This document shows, piece after piece, positions 1 through 5,838 of a stretch of 6,367 bases of DNA. The notes under the pieces were generated by a model. The model worked only from the letters and a program-made list of their open reading frames with translations, had not been told where the DNA came from and did not search any database. Origin of the DNA: an uncultured Phycisphaerales bacterium. GTDB lineage: Bacteria > Planctomycetota > Phycisphaerae > Phycisphaerales > SM1A02. The number at the start of each line of letters is the position of its first letter. The first letter of the stretch is position 1. The DNA lies in the NCBI GenBank assembly GCA_946886375.1, contig CAMPIL010000221.1:1-6367 (forward strand), read 5' to 3'. A program made the translations under genes and the position numbers.

Positions 1-1
1 C

Positions 2-79
2 CGCTACTCGATCGCTCGTGAGTTGAAGCGACTGGAACTGCAGGTCGGCATGATGACCCAACCGCCGCGCGATCGGTGA
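2..79 (+). CDS. C-terminal end of an unidentified protein (5' truncated by window)
   Basis: The frame starting at base 2 is open from the window edge and ends at TGA 77-79. It gives 25 residues, RYSIARELKRLELQ followed by VGMMTQPPRDR. The charged, leucine-spaced stretch (ARELKRLELQ) looks like a C-terminal helix of a real protein, and the following 224 nt are non-coding in the same direction, as expected after a gene end. The piece is too short to assign a family, and the gene body lies outside the window. It could be a chance open frame, since 78 nt without a stop is not rare at this G+C. Confidence 0.45.
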   Translation, partial: RYSIARELKRLELQVGMMTQPPRDR

Positions 80-90
80 GATTCAATCAA

Positions 91-106
91 CCGCGCTGCG
101 ACGCGG
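91..106 (+). terminator. Weak hairpin after the 5' partial gene
   Basis: CCGCG (91-95) pairs perfectly with CGCGG (102-106) across the 6-nt loop CTGCGA, starting 12 nt after the TGA at 77-79. The position suits a terminator, but the stem is only 5 bp and no T-run follows. It would therefore be a weak or factor-dependent signal, or chance in GC-rich DNA. Confidence 0.2.
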
Positions 107-262
107 AGCAGGCCAAGGCAGGGCATACGCAATTGGACTTGCTCGGGAGCCTTTTTGGATGCTGCGACTGTTGCGAGCCATTTCTCGATTGTCCGCAAGG
201 AATAAGCGCGTTCGATACCTGGCGGTGCCGCTGACCATCCTCGAGAATTCGATCGTCCCTCT

Positions 263-290
263 TTGAAGGATGTCGTTAAACGTCTATTTT
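263..290 (+). promoter_or_regulatory. Possible sigma70-type promoter for the propeller gene
   Basis: TTGAAG (263-268) and TATTTT (285-290) each match the sigma70 consensus at 4 of 6 positions and are 16 nt apart. They lie in an AT-richer patch just before the secreted-protein gene. Transcription would begin near 297, giving a leader of about 60 nt to the ATG at 358. Planctomycete promoters are poorly defined, so this is only a candidate. Confidence 0.3.
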
Positions 291-357
291 CTCTCAAGGA
301 TTCGTGCATCACCGGACATCTGTGGGCATGTTCACCCTCTTTGGAAACTTCAGCCCC

Positions 358-1866
358 ATGCGTACCTGTTCCCTCGTGTTCACGCTTTGTGGAATCGTAC
401 TTTCCTTTGGGTGTTTGCTGAGTGCAGGCATTGCGTTCGCCGAAACCCTTCCCGCCCAGAACTGGTCCCGCGAATGGAACGGCCCCACCAATCACTCCGA
501 CAATCCGAGCGCGGTTCTTACGCTGCCCGATCGGTCGGTGCTCGTTGCCGGCAGTTCGTACGATCCCAACGGCGTGGGTCATCGGCCGGTGCTGATCCGC
601 TACAGCCCGGCGGGCACTGTGATGTGGTCTCAGATTGAGCCCACCTTCTCCCAGTTTCGTTCGCTTGCGAAGTCTTCGACCGGCGATGTGCTGCTCCGCG
701 GCATATTGTGGGTTGGAACCGACCTCTTTGCATTTGTCCGCCGCGTTCGACCGGCGGATGGCACGACGGTGTGGGAGGCCAAGGTCGCCGTGTCCCAACC
801 TTCTCCGCCGTTCGAACCAGCGATGACGGAAGATCCTGCGACCGGCACACTGCTGGTTGCGGCAATGCGCGATGATGATTTTCTAGCCGTACGCATTGCC
901 CTCGAAGACGGCCGCGTGCTTGATGAACAGACTTTCGACGGGCCGACCCATGGCGTTGATCGAGCGACTTCCATCGCGCCGCTGCCCAACGGCGGCTATG
1001 TGATTGCCGGCCCGCAGGGCGGGACATCCAATGGCTATCTGGTGATCGCTGTCGACGCAAAGGGCGGCATCATGTGGACCGATCAGGAAAAAGGGCCCAT
1101 CGGCAACGTGTTCACGCCCGCGTGGGTTGGGGTTGATCAGAAAGGCGATGTTCTTGTAGGTGGCGGGCCGGAAACCACCTGCGGATTGTTTCAGTTCCGC
1201 GCGTGGAAAATTTCCGCCGCCGGCGATCGAGTCTGGACTGTGTCGTGGCCGGATTTGCCTTGCAGCTCGGCTGAACCCGCAGGATTTGCCCTTGCGCCCG
1301 ACGGCTCCATGGCGCTCATAGGCCAATCGCATAACCCTTTCAACATGGCCATCCTGCATGTTGCGCCTGACGGCCAGTTTTGGTCGCGCGTGTGGAATGG
1401 CCCGGCGGGTGGAAACGACGATGGCGTTGTCATCGCCAGCGATCCGTTCGGCAACATGATTGCAGGCGGCTACACCGCCGTGATCGGAGGACGCGACATG
1501 GCTATCGTTGCGTGGAAACCCAACGGCGATCAACTCTTCAGCCGCGTAGATTCTGTTGGTCCATCCGCCACCGAATCGGTCGTTGGCCTGAGTCTCGGGA
1601 AGAATGGCACGTACTCCATTGTGGGGGCAGGCTTCGGCGGGCCGCAGAACAACAACATATACAGCGGCCTTTACCAGCGCAACTTGTTGCAGGGCGATGT
1701 GAACAACAGCGGCGCGGTGAATGTTCACGATCTGTTGACCATCATCTCCGCATGGGGCCCATGCGCACCAGCATCGCCATGCCTTGCGGACATCGCGCCC
1801 TGGCCGACCGGCGATGACACCGTTGATGTGAATGACCTGCTCGCAGTGATCGCCAACTGGGGTTGA
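358..1866 (+). CDS. Secreted beta-propeller-like protein with C-terminal dockerin-like tail
   Basis: 502 residues. The ATG at 358 was chosen over GTG 304 and ATG 328 because it opens directly into a signal peptide: MRTCS, a hydrophobic core through residue 25, and an AFA cleavage site before Glu29. Residues 50-440 contain about eight degenerate repeats of 40-55 residues. Each follows the pattern 'small-residue strand - P/DG - strand VLVAG - ... - I.YSPAGTVMWS' (for example APLPNGGYVIAG, ALAPDGSMALIG, VAPDGQFWSRVWNGP), which is typical of delta-60/SBBP-like beta-propellers. Residues 445-502 are a duplicated calcium-loop module: GDVNNSGAVNVHDLLTII and, after a PCAPASPC linker, a second half with TVDVNDLLAVIANWG ending the protein. 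In Phycisphaerae such tails are common on exported proteins and are thought to serve attachment or sorting; this is family knowledge, not shown here. No catalytic residues are recognisable. It converges with lexA. Confidence 0.85.
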   Translation: MRTCSLVFTLCGIVLSFGCLLSAGIAFAETLPAQNWSREWNGPTNHSDNPSAVLTLPDRSVLVAGSSYDPNGVGHRPVLIRYSPAGTVMWSQIEPTFSQFRSLAKSSTGDVLLRGILWVGTDLFAFVRRVRPADGTTVWEAKVAVSQPSPPFEPAMTEDPATGTLLVAAMRDDDFLAVRIALEDGRVLDEQTFDGPTHGVDRATSIAPLPNGGYVIAGPQGGTSNGYLVIAVDAKGGIMWTDQEKGPIGNVFTPAWVGVDQKGDVLVGGGPETTCGLFQFRAWKISAAGDRVWTVSWPDLPCSSAEPAGFALAPDGSMALIGQSHNPFNMAILHVAPDGQFWSRVWNGPAGGNDDGVVIASDPFGNMIAGGYTAVIGGRDMAIVAWKPNGDQLFSRVDSVGPSATESVVGLSLGKNGTYSIVGAGFGGPQNNNIYSGLYQRNLLQGDVNNSGAVNVHDLLTIISAWGPCAPASPCLADIAPWPTGDDTVDVNDLLAVIANWG

Positions 1867-2098
1867 GGGGCAGCTCATCACGGGGCTGGCGCAACGCCAA
1901 CCAAACGCGATCGACCCGCGTCGCGTGCATTCCTTCTGCGCAGCGCCGAGTTGCACCGCGTCCTCCTCCCCCGCTTGCCCTCCCCCTCGTGCACAAGTCC
2001 CCTCGCGCACCGGGCAATACACAGCGATCCACGCCCGCAGCCCCGCCTATCCTGTCGATATTTTGCAGATTCTGGCTCGCGAACGAATCTCTTGCAGA
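1867..2098. other. Convergent intergenic region between propeller gene and lexA
   Basis: This 232-nt stretch separates two converging genes. It has strongly C-biased patches (about 1965-1990) and no frame that looks coding. It contains a 6-bp hairpin at 1905-1926 and the outer part of a nested inverted repeat reaching over the lexA stop codon (2056-2107). No T-tract terminator is visible for either gene. Confidence 0.5.
1905..1926. terminator. Hairpin downstream of the propeller gene
   Basis: ACGCGA (1905-1910) and TCGCGT (1921-1926) form a perfect 6-bp inverted repeat with a 10-nt loop, 38 nt after the TGA at 1864-1866. The location suits an end-of-transcript structure for the plus-strand gene. 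No T-run follows, so intrinsic termination is doubtful. Confidence 0.22.
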
Positions 2099-2107
2099 TC
2101 AATATCG
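2056..2107. repeat. Nested inverted repeats over the lexA stop codon
   Basis: CGATATT (2056-2062) is the exact inverse of AATATCG (2101-2107). Inside it, AGATTC (2067-2072) is the exact inverse of GAATCT (2085-2090). The octamer TTGCAGAT also occurs twice directly, at 2063-2070 and 2092-2099. In the lexA transcript this could fold into a two-tier stem that includes the last codons and the stop codon. It may act as a 3'-end stabiliser or poor terminator; no U-tract follows on the minus strand. Confidence 0.35.
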
Positions 2108-2713
2108 GCGGAGAACGCCGGTGACGACGCCCTGGATTTTGCAATCCTTGACGATGATTGGCTCAAAGTCGGGGTTGGCGGGTTGGAGGCGGATCTTGTC
2201 GCCTTCCTTGTAGAAGGTCTTGAGCGTGGTTTCGCCGTTGGGAAGCATGGCCACGACGCGCTCGCCGTTGCGGGCGGTTTCGCGGCGTTCGATGATGACG
2301 TAGTCGCCATCGAGAATGCCTTCGTCCTTCATGGAATCACCATCGACGCGCAAGGCGAACGAGCCGCCTTTCTGGCCCACGCGCGGACCGAAGAGATCTG
2401 TCAGGCTCAGTTGATCGCTCTGCTCATACTTTTCGATCGGATAGCCCGCTGCGATCTTGCCCACCAGCGGGAACGCCAGCGGCTGGGCTTCATCGGGCAC
2501 CAGCGCGTTGTCACAGATGGACAAAGAGCGAGCCTTGTTGGGGTCGCGCTTCAAAGCGCCCTTTTTGATGAGCGACTCGACGTGCTCGAACACGGTCACC
2601 TTGCTGATGCCCAGTTCGTCGGCGAGCTCCTGCATCGTCGGCGAATAACCCCGAACGATGCGCGAATCGCGAATCAATTGCAGAATCTTCAGTTGCTTGG
2701 GGGTCAGGTTCAT
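2099..2713 (-). CDS. lexA: LexA repressor (SOS regulator, S24 family autoprotease)
   Basis: 204 residues, the normal LexA length. LexA represses DNA-damage genes as a dimer and cleaves itself when it meets RecA-ssDNA filaments. The N-terminal winged helix-turn-helix spans about residues 1-65, with PTMQELADELGISKVTVFEHV (25-45) as the HTH and KKGALKRDP as the start of the wing. The cleavage site is Ala89-Gly90 in VGKIAAGYPI. The catalytic dyad is Ser127 (VDGDSMKDEGILDGD) and Lys165 (GETTLKTF). All are intact, so it should be a functional, cleavable repressor. The HTH is closer to the Gram-positive form than to E. coli LexA, so its operator probably differs from the E. coli box. The start is fixed by the homologous MNLTPKQLKIL and a strong GGAGGA at 2722-2727, 8 nt upstream. 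It lies downstream of an unknown frame on the same strand that runs into it. Confidence 0.97.
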   Translation of the reverse strand: MNLTPKQLKILQLIRDSRIVRGYSPTMQELADELGISKVTVFEHVESLIKKGALKRDPNKARSLSICDNALVPDEAQPLAFPLVGKIAAGYPIEKYEQSDQLSLTDLFGPRVGQKGGSFALRVDGDSMKDEGILDGDYVIIERRETARNGERVVAMLPNGETTLKTFYKEGDKIRLQPANPDFEPIIVKDCKIQGVVTGVLRRY

Positions 2714-3356
2714 GACGATGATCCTCCATCAGGATGAGTGCGGTGGGTGCGGGAACGCGGGTGAGAAGACGGCGGGCACGCCCGGGAAGCGGACGCGCTG
2801 CGAACGCCGGGACAGGAACAAATTGGACGACACGCCCGCCATCACCCACAACGTGGCGACACTCCGCCACGGCGAGTTGCGCGAGCAATCGGTGTACGTG
2901 AAGCGCGGCAGCCGCCAGCCGATTCATCTGCGATGCCAGCCAGGTTCTTGCGACCTCGTTCAGCGATGATGAATGACGGCCAAGGCCGAACGTCTGCGGG
3001 AGTTGTACAGAATCAATTGACGACGCAGCGGATGGCATCGCCAGGGTGCTGCGGGCCTGATCGCTGAGTTCAAGGCGATCGATGCCGAGCAGGCGATCCA
3101 GAAGATTGGTGCGGCCGGCCGCCCCATCGCCGTGTTTTGATTCGTGCCTGGCGAGCGCGCCGTTTCTGGTTCCGGCGGCAAAGTAAGGATTTCCGCCGGG
3201 ATGGCCGGAGTTGGAATCAGCCGGGTTTTCGGAGCCGACGGGCCCAGCCGCAGAACTGCTCACCGCCAGCAGGCGGGAACCGCGCGGCAGATAACTGGTC
3301 GTGTACGCTCCACCGGGTCCTGTTTGAACCAACGCTCCAGCGATGGGCATCATCAT
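2511..3356 (-). CDS. Unrecognised protein encoded upstream of, and overlapping, lexA
   Basis: The frame gives 281 residues from the ATG at 3356. That start follows GGAG (3363-3366) with a 6-nt spacer; another in-frame ATG at 3371 lacks such a site. No family was recognised. Residues 1-80 are low-complexity, rich in G, S, A and P (PIAGALVQTGPGG, GSENPADSNSGHPGG). Residues 85-105 contain a helical stretch with LLGIDRLELSDQARS, which resembles the 'DRVELSxxAR' motif of FlgM-like anti-sigma factors. Residues 135-165 (NEVARTWLASQMNRLAAAAL) could be another helix. Beyond about residue 165 the composition becomes arginine- and proline-rich and less protein-like. The last 203 nt lie inside lexA in another frame, which suggests that the true stop was lost or a frameshift occurred. 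The first part seems real; the tail is doubtful. No signal peptide is seen. Confidence 0.42.
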   Translation of the reverse strand: MMMPIAGALVQTGPGGAYTTSYLPRGSRLLAVSSSAAGPVGSENPADSNSGHPGGNPYFAAGTRNGALARHESKHGDGAAGRTNLLDRLLGIDRLELSDQARSTLAMPSAASSIDSVQLPQTFGLGRHSSSLNEVARTWLASQMNRLAAAALHVHRLLAQLAVAECRHVVGDGGRVVQFVPVPAFAARPLPGRARRLLTRVPAPTALILMEDHRHEPDPQATEDSAIDSRFAHRSGLFADDAGARRRTGHQQGDRVRARRVAHQKGRFEARPQQGSLFVHL

Positions 3357-3362
3357 GGTTGT

Positions 3363-3366
3363 CTCC
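3363..3366 (-). promoter_or_regulatory. Ribosome binding site deciding the start of the lexA-upstream frame
   Basis: On the minus strand GGAG is followed by ACAACC and the ATG at 3356, a 6-nt spacer. The upstream ATG at 3371 is preceded by CAACACCTCGACTC, which has no purine-rich site. This favours 3356 as the start and is the best single argument that the frame is translated. Confidence 0.5.
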
Positions 3367-3402
3367 GTCATGAGTCGAGGTGTTGGCTACCACCGATTGG
3401 GT

Positions 3403-3413
3403 AGTTTGGAACT
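3403..3413. promoter_or_regulatory. Candidate operator, copy 1 (AGTTTGGAACT)
   Basis: AGTT-TGG-AACT is a perfect 4-bp inverted repeat with a 3-nt centre. Its core GTTTGGAA (3404-3411) recurs at 3473-3480, also between the lexA-side genes and the divergent gene. It could be a LexA or other repressor site. It does not match the Gram-positive (CGAAC-N4-GTTCG) or E. coli (CTGT-N8-ACAG) box. Confidence 0.25.
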
Positions 3414-3472
3414 TGTCAGCCCAGCATCTCGGCCAAAACGTTGAACGCCCTTCAGATTACACTGACCTTTTT

Positions 3473-3483
3473 GTTTGGAATAC
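3473..3483. promoter_or_regulatory. Candidate operator, copy 2 (GTTTGGAATAC)
   Basis: This is the second copy of GTTTGGAA, 69 bp from the first, within an imperfect dyad (GT.T...A.AC). It would sit on the -10 and start point of the possible minus-strand promoter, the expected place for autorepression. Identity of the binding protein is inferred only from the neighbouring lexA. Confidence 0.25.
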
Positions 3484-3510
3484 GTTACCCCAACATCGGC
3501 CGACTTGCAA
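3482..3510 (-). promoter_or_regulatory. Possible promoter for the lexA-side operon
   Basis: Read on the minus strand, TTGCAA (3510-3505) and TAACGT (3487-3482) are separated by 17 nt. An A-rich block (the complement of T-runs at 3527-3541) lies just upstream like an UP element. The -35 matches TTGACA at 4 of 6 positions and the -10 is poor. Transcription would begin near 3475, giving a leader of about 120 nt before the unknown frame. A candidate operator (3473-3483) would overlap the -10 and the start point. Confidence 0.3.
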
Positions 3511-3580
3511 ATGGTATTTGGATGGATTTTTGGGTTTTTTTATGGGACAGACCAAGTGAAGTGGTGTGAGGCTGATAACA

Positions 3581-3620
3581 AAGCACCGAAGATGGACGCA
3601 GATGAACGGGATGAAAAATC
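3581..3620. repeat. GATG-rich intergenic repeat element (dispersed-repeat type)
   Basis: AAGCACCGAA is followed by GATGGACGCA (3591), GATGAACGGG (3601) and GATGAAAAATC (3610): three near-tandem units of about 10 nt. The pattern 'CAC.GAAGATG.ACGCAGATGAACG..GATGAA' resembles a short repeat dispersed between genes in many planctomycete and verrucomicrobial genomes, which often creates false proteins reading HLRPSSV or similar. Here the reverse strand reads FHPVHLRPSSVL, the same signature. Only one copy lies in the window, so dispersal cannot be shown. Confidence 0.45.
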
Positions 3621-3757
3621 AGAGCGATTGGTTTGATTGGCGGCGCGCTCCCTGCTGGCAGCAGAGCATCGAACGATTCACCCGGCCGGAAATTCTCTCC
3701 CGGCCTCCGCATCTGCGCCGCTCGCCAGCCTCGGCCTTTGGCGGTTACGCTTGCGGC

Positions 3758-4978
3758 ATGCCTGCCTCATTCGCGCCTGTCGCAACTCGCCTCCACCCTC
3801 CTGCTCCGCTGCGCGACAACATCGCAGCGGATTTCCTGCTCGATCCCTCAATCGCGTTTCTGAATCACGGATCGTTCGGCGCCCGGCCGCGCGTTGTGCT
3901 GGATGCGCAGGACCGTCGCCGGTCCGAGTTCGAGGCGCGGCCGATCGAATGGCTGGACCGCCGGCGAAACGACATGATCGCCCGCGCCAAGGAAGCGGTC
4001 GCGCCGGTGCTCGGTACTTCCGCGCAGAACATGGGCTTTGTGACCAATGCCACCGGCGGCATCAACGCGGTGCTCCGCTCGCTGCAATTCCGCGCGGGCG
4101 ATGAACTGCTCACCACCAATCACGTGTACAACGCGGTGCGCAAGACCATGCAGTACCTGGCGCACACAGCCGGAGCGAAGTACATCGAAATCGACATTCC
4201 CCTGCCGCTGAAGTCAGACGATCAGATCGTCGCGGCGATTGAAGCCGCCCTCACGCCGCGCACGCGCGTGCTGCTCATCGATCACATCACCTCGCCCACT
4301 GCGATCATCTTTCCCGTTCAGCGGATCGTGGAAATCTGCAACAAGCGAGGCGTCGATGTCATCATCGACGGCGCGCACGCTCCCGGAATGGTTCGGCTCA
4401 ACGTCGAAGAAATTGGCGCCGCGTACTATTCGGGCAACCTGCACAAGTGGCTGTGCGCTCCCGTGGGCGCGGGGTTTTTGTGGGTGCGGCCGGATCGACA
4501 GAAGGGAATCCATCCCACCATCATCAGCCATTTCCTGGATGAGAGTTTCGTCAATGAATTCAACTGGCAGGGCACGCGCGACATCACGCCCTGGCTGTGC
4601 GTGGAGGATTCGATCGCGTACCTCAACGGCCTGGGCCTTGATCGCGTGATGAAGCACAATCATCAGATGGCGACGTGGGTGCAGGCGATGTTGTGCGAGC
4701 GGTGGAATGTGCAGCCCGCGACGCCGCTTGACGGTTCGATGCTCGGGTCGATGGCGACGGTGCAGTTGCCGCACCAGGATGGCCTGCGAAAGGCGTTCAA
4801 TGATTTTCTCGCGCTGCGGGAGGCTCTGTATCAGAAGCACCGCATCGAAGCGCCGATCGTGGAATGGTCCGGCCGCTGGTGGGTCAGGCCGTGCTGCCAG
4901 GTTTACAATTCGCCAAATCAGTACGAGATGCTGGCCGACGCGATCATCGATTTGACGCAAGAGGGACGACGCACATGA
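3758..4978 (+). CDS. Class V PLP-dependent enzyme, isopenicillin-N-epimerase-like
   Basis: 406 residues, about the length of isopenicillin N epimerase (CefD). The start at 3758 (MPASFAPVATRLHPPAP) is where family similarity begins; the frame stays open upstream to 3566, but that part encodes only repeat and hairpin DNA. There is no clear Shine-Dalgarno site. Family signatures in order: FLNHGSFGARPRVVLDAQ (34-51), FVTNATGGINAVLRSL (94-109, cofactor phosphate loop), TTNHVYNAVRKT (119-130), LLIDHITSPTA (172-182), VIIDGAHAPGM (201-211, with Asp204 for the pyridine nitrogen), GNLHKWLCAPVGAGF (226-240, Lys230 the Schiff-base lysine) and NWQGTRDITPWL (269-280). All catalytic elements are intact. Members act as cysteine desulfurase-fold epimerases, lyases or aminotransferases; the substrate here is unknown, and no beta-lactam or ergothioneine genes are near. 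It is cytoplasmic. Its stop overlaps the next start (ATGA), so the two genes form an operon. Confidence 0.9.
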   Translation: MPASFAPVATRLHPPAPLRDNIAADFLLDPSIAFLNHGSFGARPRVVLDAQDRRRSEFEARPIEWLDRRRNDMIARAKEAVAPVLGTSAQNMGFVTNATGGINAVLRSLQFRAGDELLTTNHVYNAVRKTMQYLAHTAGAKYIEIDIPLPLKSDDQIVAAIEAALTPRTRVLLIDHITSPTAIIFPVQRIVEICNKRGVDVIIDGAHAPGMVRLNVEEIGAAYYSGNLHKWLCAPVGAGFLWVRPDRQKGIHPTIISHFLDESFVNEFNWQGTRDITPWLCVEDSIAYLNGLGLDRVMKHNHQMATWVQAMLCERWNVQPATPLDGSMLGSMATVQLPHQDGLRKAFNDFLALREALYQKHRIEAPIVEWSGRWWVRPCCQVYNSPNQYEMLADAIIDLTQEGRRT

Positions 4979-5838
4979 ATCTTGACTTCGATTTCATCCA
5001 GGAGTTCCAGTCATCGTGGAACAATCCGCCGGTGCGGCATGCGCTGCTGGTGCACTGGCCCATCGCGCTCTCGGCGCTTTCAGCGCTTTTCGTGCTCACG
5101 CTCGCGCTGACCAACGGCCGCAACGCGCTCTTGCGGTGGATTGCGCTGGTCATGTGCGCCGGCGCGATGGCGACGGGCTATCTCACGCTGGACAGCGGCG
5201 AGAAGGCCGAGCATGTGGCGCGGATTTCAAGCGAACAGGCCGAGGCCGTGCTGGAAGAACACGAAGAACTAGGCGAGAAAATTCCCGCACTCTGCGCGGT
5301 GTGCGCTGCGCTGGTGGTCTTCACTTTCATCCCGAAGAAGCCGGTGCGAATCATCGCGGCGTGGCTTGCGTTCTGCGCGTGTGCGATCACGGCGGGCTGG
5401 GTCGCGCAGACCGCGCATTACGGAGGCAAACTGGTGTATGCGCATGGCATCGGAATGCCTGCGGCCATTGCGCGCAATGAAGCGCCTGCGCCGGTGTCAG
5501 CGGCACCAGGCAGCGCTGATCCGAAAGCGGCATTCTTCCTGGCCAAGGTGAAACCGATTCTCACCGATCACTGCATCGAATGCCACAATCCCAGTCGCGT
5601 GGCGCGCAGCAAGTCGGGCAAACTCGATCAGACTTCGCGCGAGGGTCTGCTGACTGGCGGGCGCTCGGGGCCGGCGATCGTGCCTGGCAAGCCCGAAGAC
5701 AGCCTGCTCATCCACCGGATCAAGGGCCAGCCGACGGCCGACGACGTGATGCCGCCGCCGCCGAACACGGCATTGACGACTGAGCAGATCGGCGTGCTCG
5801 AGCAATGGATTCGCGAGGGCGCGGCCTGGGCTGATTGA
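4975..5838 (+). CDS. Membrane-anchored c-type cytochrome: DUF2231-like domain fused to planctomycete cytochrome C domain
   Basis: 287 residues. The ATG at 4975 overlaps the preceding TGA by 4 nt and has GAGGG (4961-4965) 9 nt upstream; the frame is open further upstream, but only inside the enzyme gene. Residues 20-160 look like a DUF2231 four-helix membrane domain. It opens with RHALLVHWPIA (21-31), has helices near 25-45, 52-71, 104-120 and 126-144, a charged loop HVARISSEQAEAVLEEHEEL (80-99), and the HYGGKLVYAHGIG ending (148-160). Residues 165-183 are an Ala/Pro linker. Residues 184-287 are a PSCyt1-type cytochrome: CIECH (200-204) binds heme c covalently, SGPAIVPGKPEDSLLIHRI follows, and DVMPPPP supplies Met259 as the likely axial ligand. 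The heme domain should face the periplasm. Unlike many planctomycete PSCyt1 proteins it lacks WD40, PSD1 or LRR parts. An electron-transfer role is inferred. Confidence 0.9.
   Translation: MNLDFDFIQEFQSSWNNPPVRHALLVHWPIALSALSALFVLTLALTNGRNALLRWIALVMCAGAMATGYLTLDSGEKAEHVARISSEQAEAVLEEHEELGEKIPALCAVCAALVVFTFIPKKPVRIIAAWLAFCACAITAGWVAQTAHYGGKLVYAHGIGMPAAIARNEAPAPVSAAPGSADPKAAFFLAKVKPILTDHCIECHNPSRVARSKSGKLDQTSREGLLTGGRSGPAIVPGKPEDSLLIHRIKGQPTADDVMPPPPNTALTTEQIGVLEQWIREGAAWAD

Larger units (their letters stand above)
80..303. other. Intergenic region upstream of the propeller gene
   Basis: No convincing gene is seen on either strand; the long minus-strand open frame crossing this stretch is an antisense shadow continuing under the next gene. 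The region holds a small hairpin just after the upstream stop codon (91-106) and a possible sigma70-type promoter near its right end (263-290). Nothing else recognisable is present. Confidence 0.5.
3372..3757. other. Divergent intergenic and control region
   Basis: The region separates the minus-strand lexA side from the plus-strand PLP-enzyme gene. Its left half (to about 3545) is AT-richer than the surroundings and holds the candidate promoter, the two GTTTGGAA sites and a further small palindrome CGTT-G-AACG (3439-3447). Its right half holds a GATG-rich repeat (3581-3620) and GC-rich hairpins: CTGCTG-G-CAGCAG at 3652-3664, and GGCCGG/CCGGCC at 3684-3689 and 3700-3705. The plus-strand reading frame is open through the right half, but the encoded sequence is not protein-like. 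Confidence 0.5.

Noticed and set aside
4..798. 264-codon minus-strand open frame at the left end
   Set aside because: It is mostly antisense to the propeller gene, has no recognisable motif, and its composition is typical of a shadow frame.
883..2022. 379-codon minus-strand open frame under the propeller gene
   Set aside because: It lies antisense to a gene with a signal peptide, repeats and a dockerin-like tail. Its translation shows no domain pattern. Long antisense frames are common at this G+C.
1925..2737. 270-codon plus-strand frame covering lexA
   Set aside because: It is exactly antisense to lexA, whose residues are conserved and complete. The frame is the usual mirror of GC-biased codons.
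2748..2765. GGAACGCGGGTGAG as a Gram-positive type SOS box before lexA
   Set aside because: Only the half-site GAAC is present; the second half (GTTC at the right spacing) is missing.
3485..3712. 75-codon minus-strand frame containing VHLRPSSVL
   Set aside because: This is the familiar false protein generated by the dispersed GATG repeat. It has no other support.
3566..3757. 64-residue N-terminal extension of the PLP enzyme
   Set aside because: The encoded stretch derives from the GATG repeat and GC hairpins, is not protein-like, and precedes the point where family similarity starts.
4214..4960. 248-codon minus-strand frame inside the PLP-enzyme gene
   Set aside because: It is antisense to a fully intact enzyme with all family motifs, and it has no motif of its own.
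4864..4974. 37-residue upstream extension of the cytochrome protein
   Set aside because: It lies wholly within the PLP-enzyme gene in another frame. The ATGA overlap with GAGGG upstream gives a better start at 4975.
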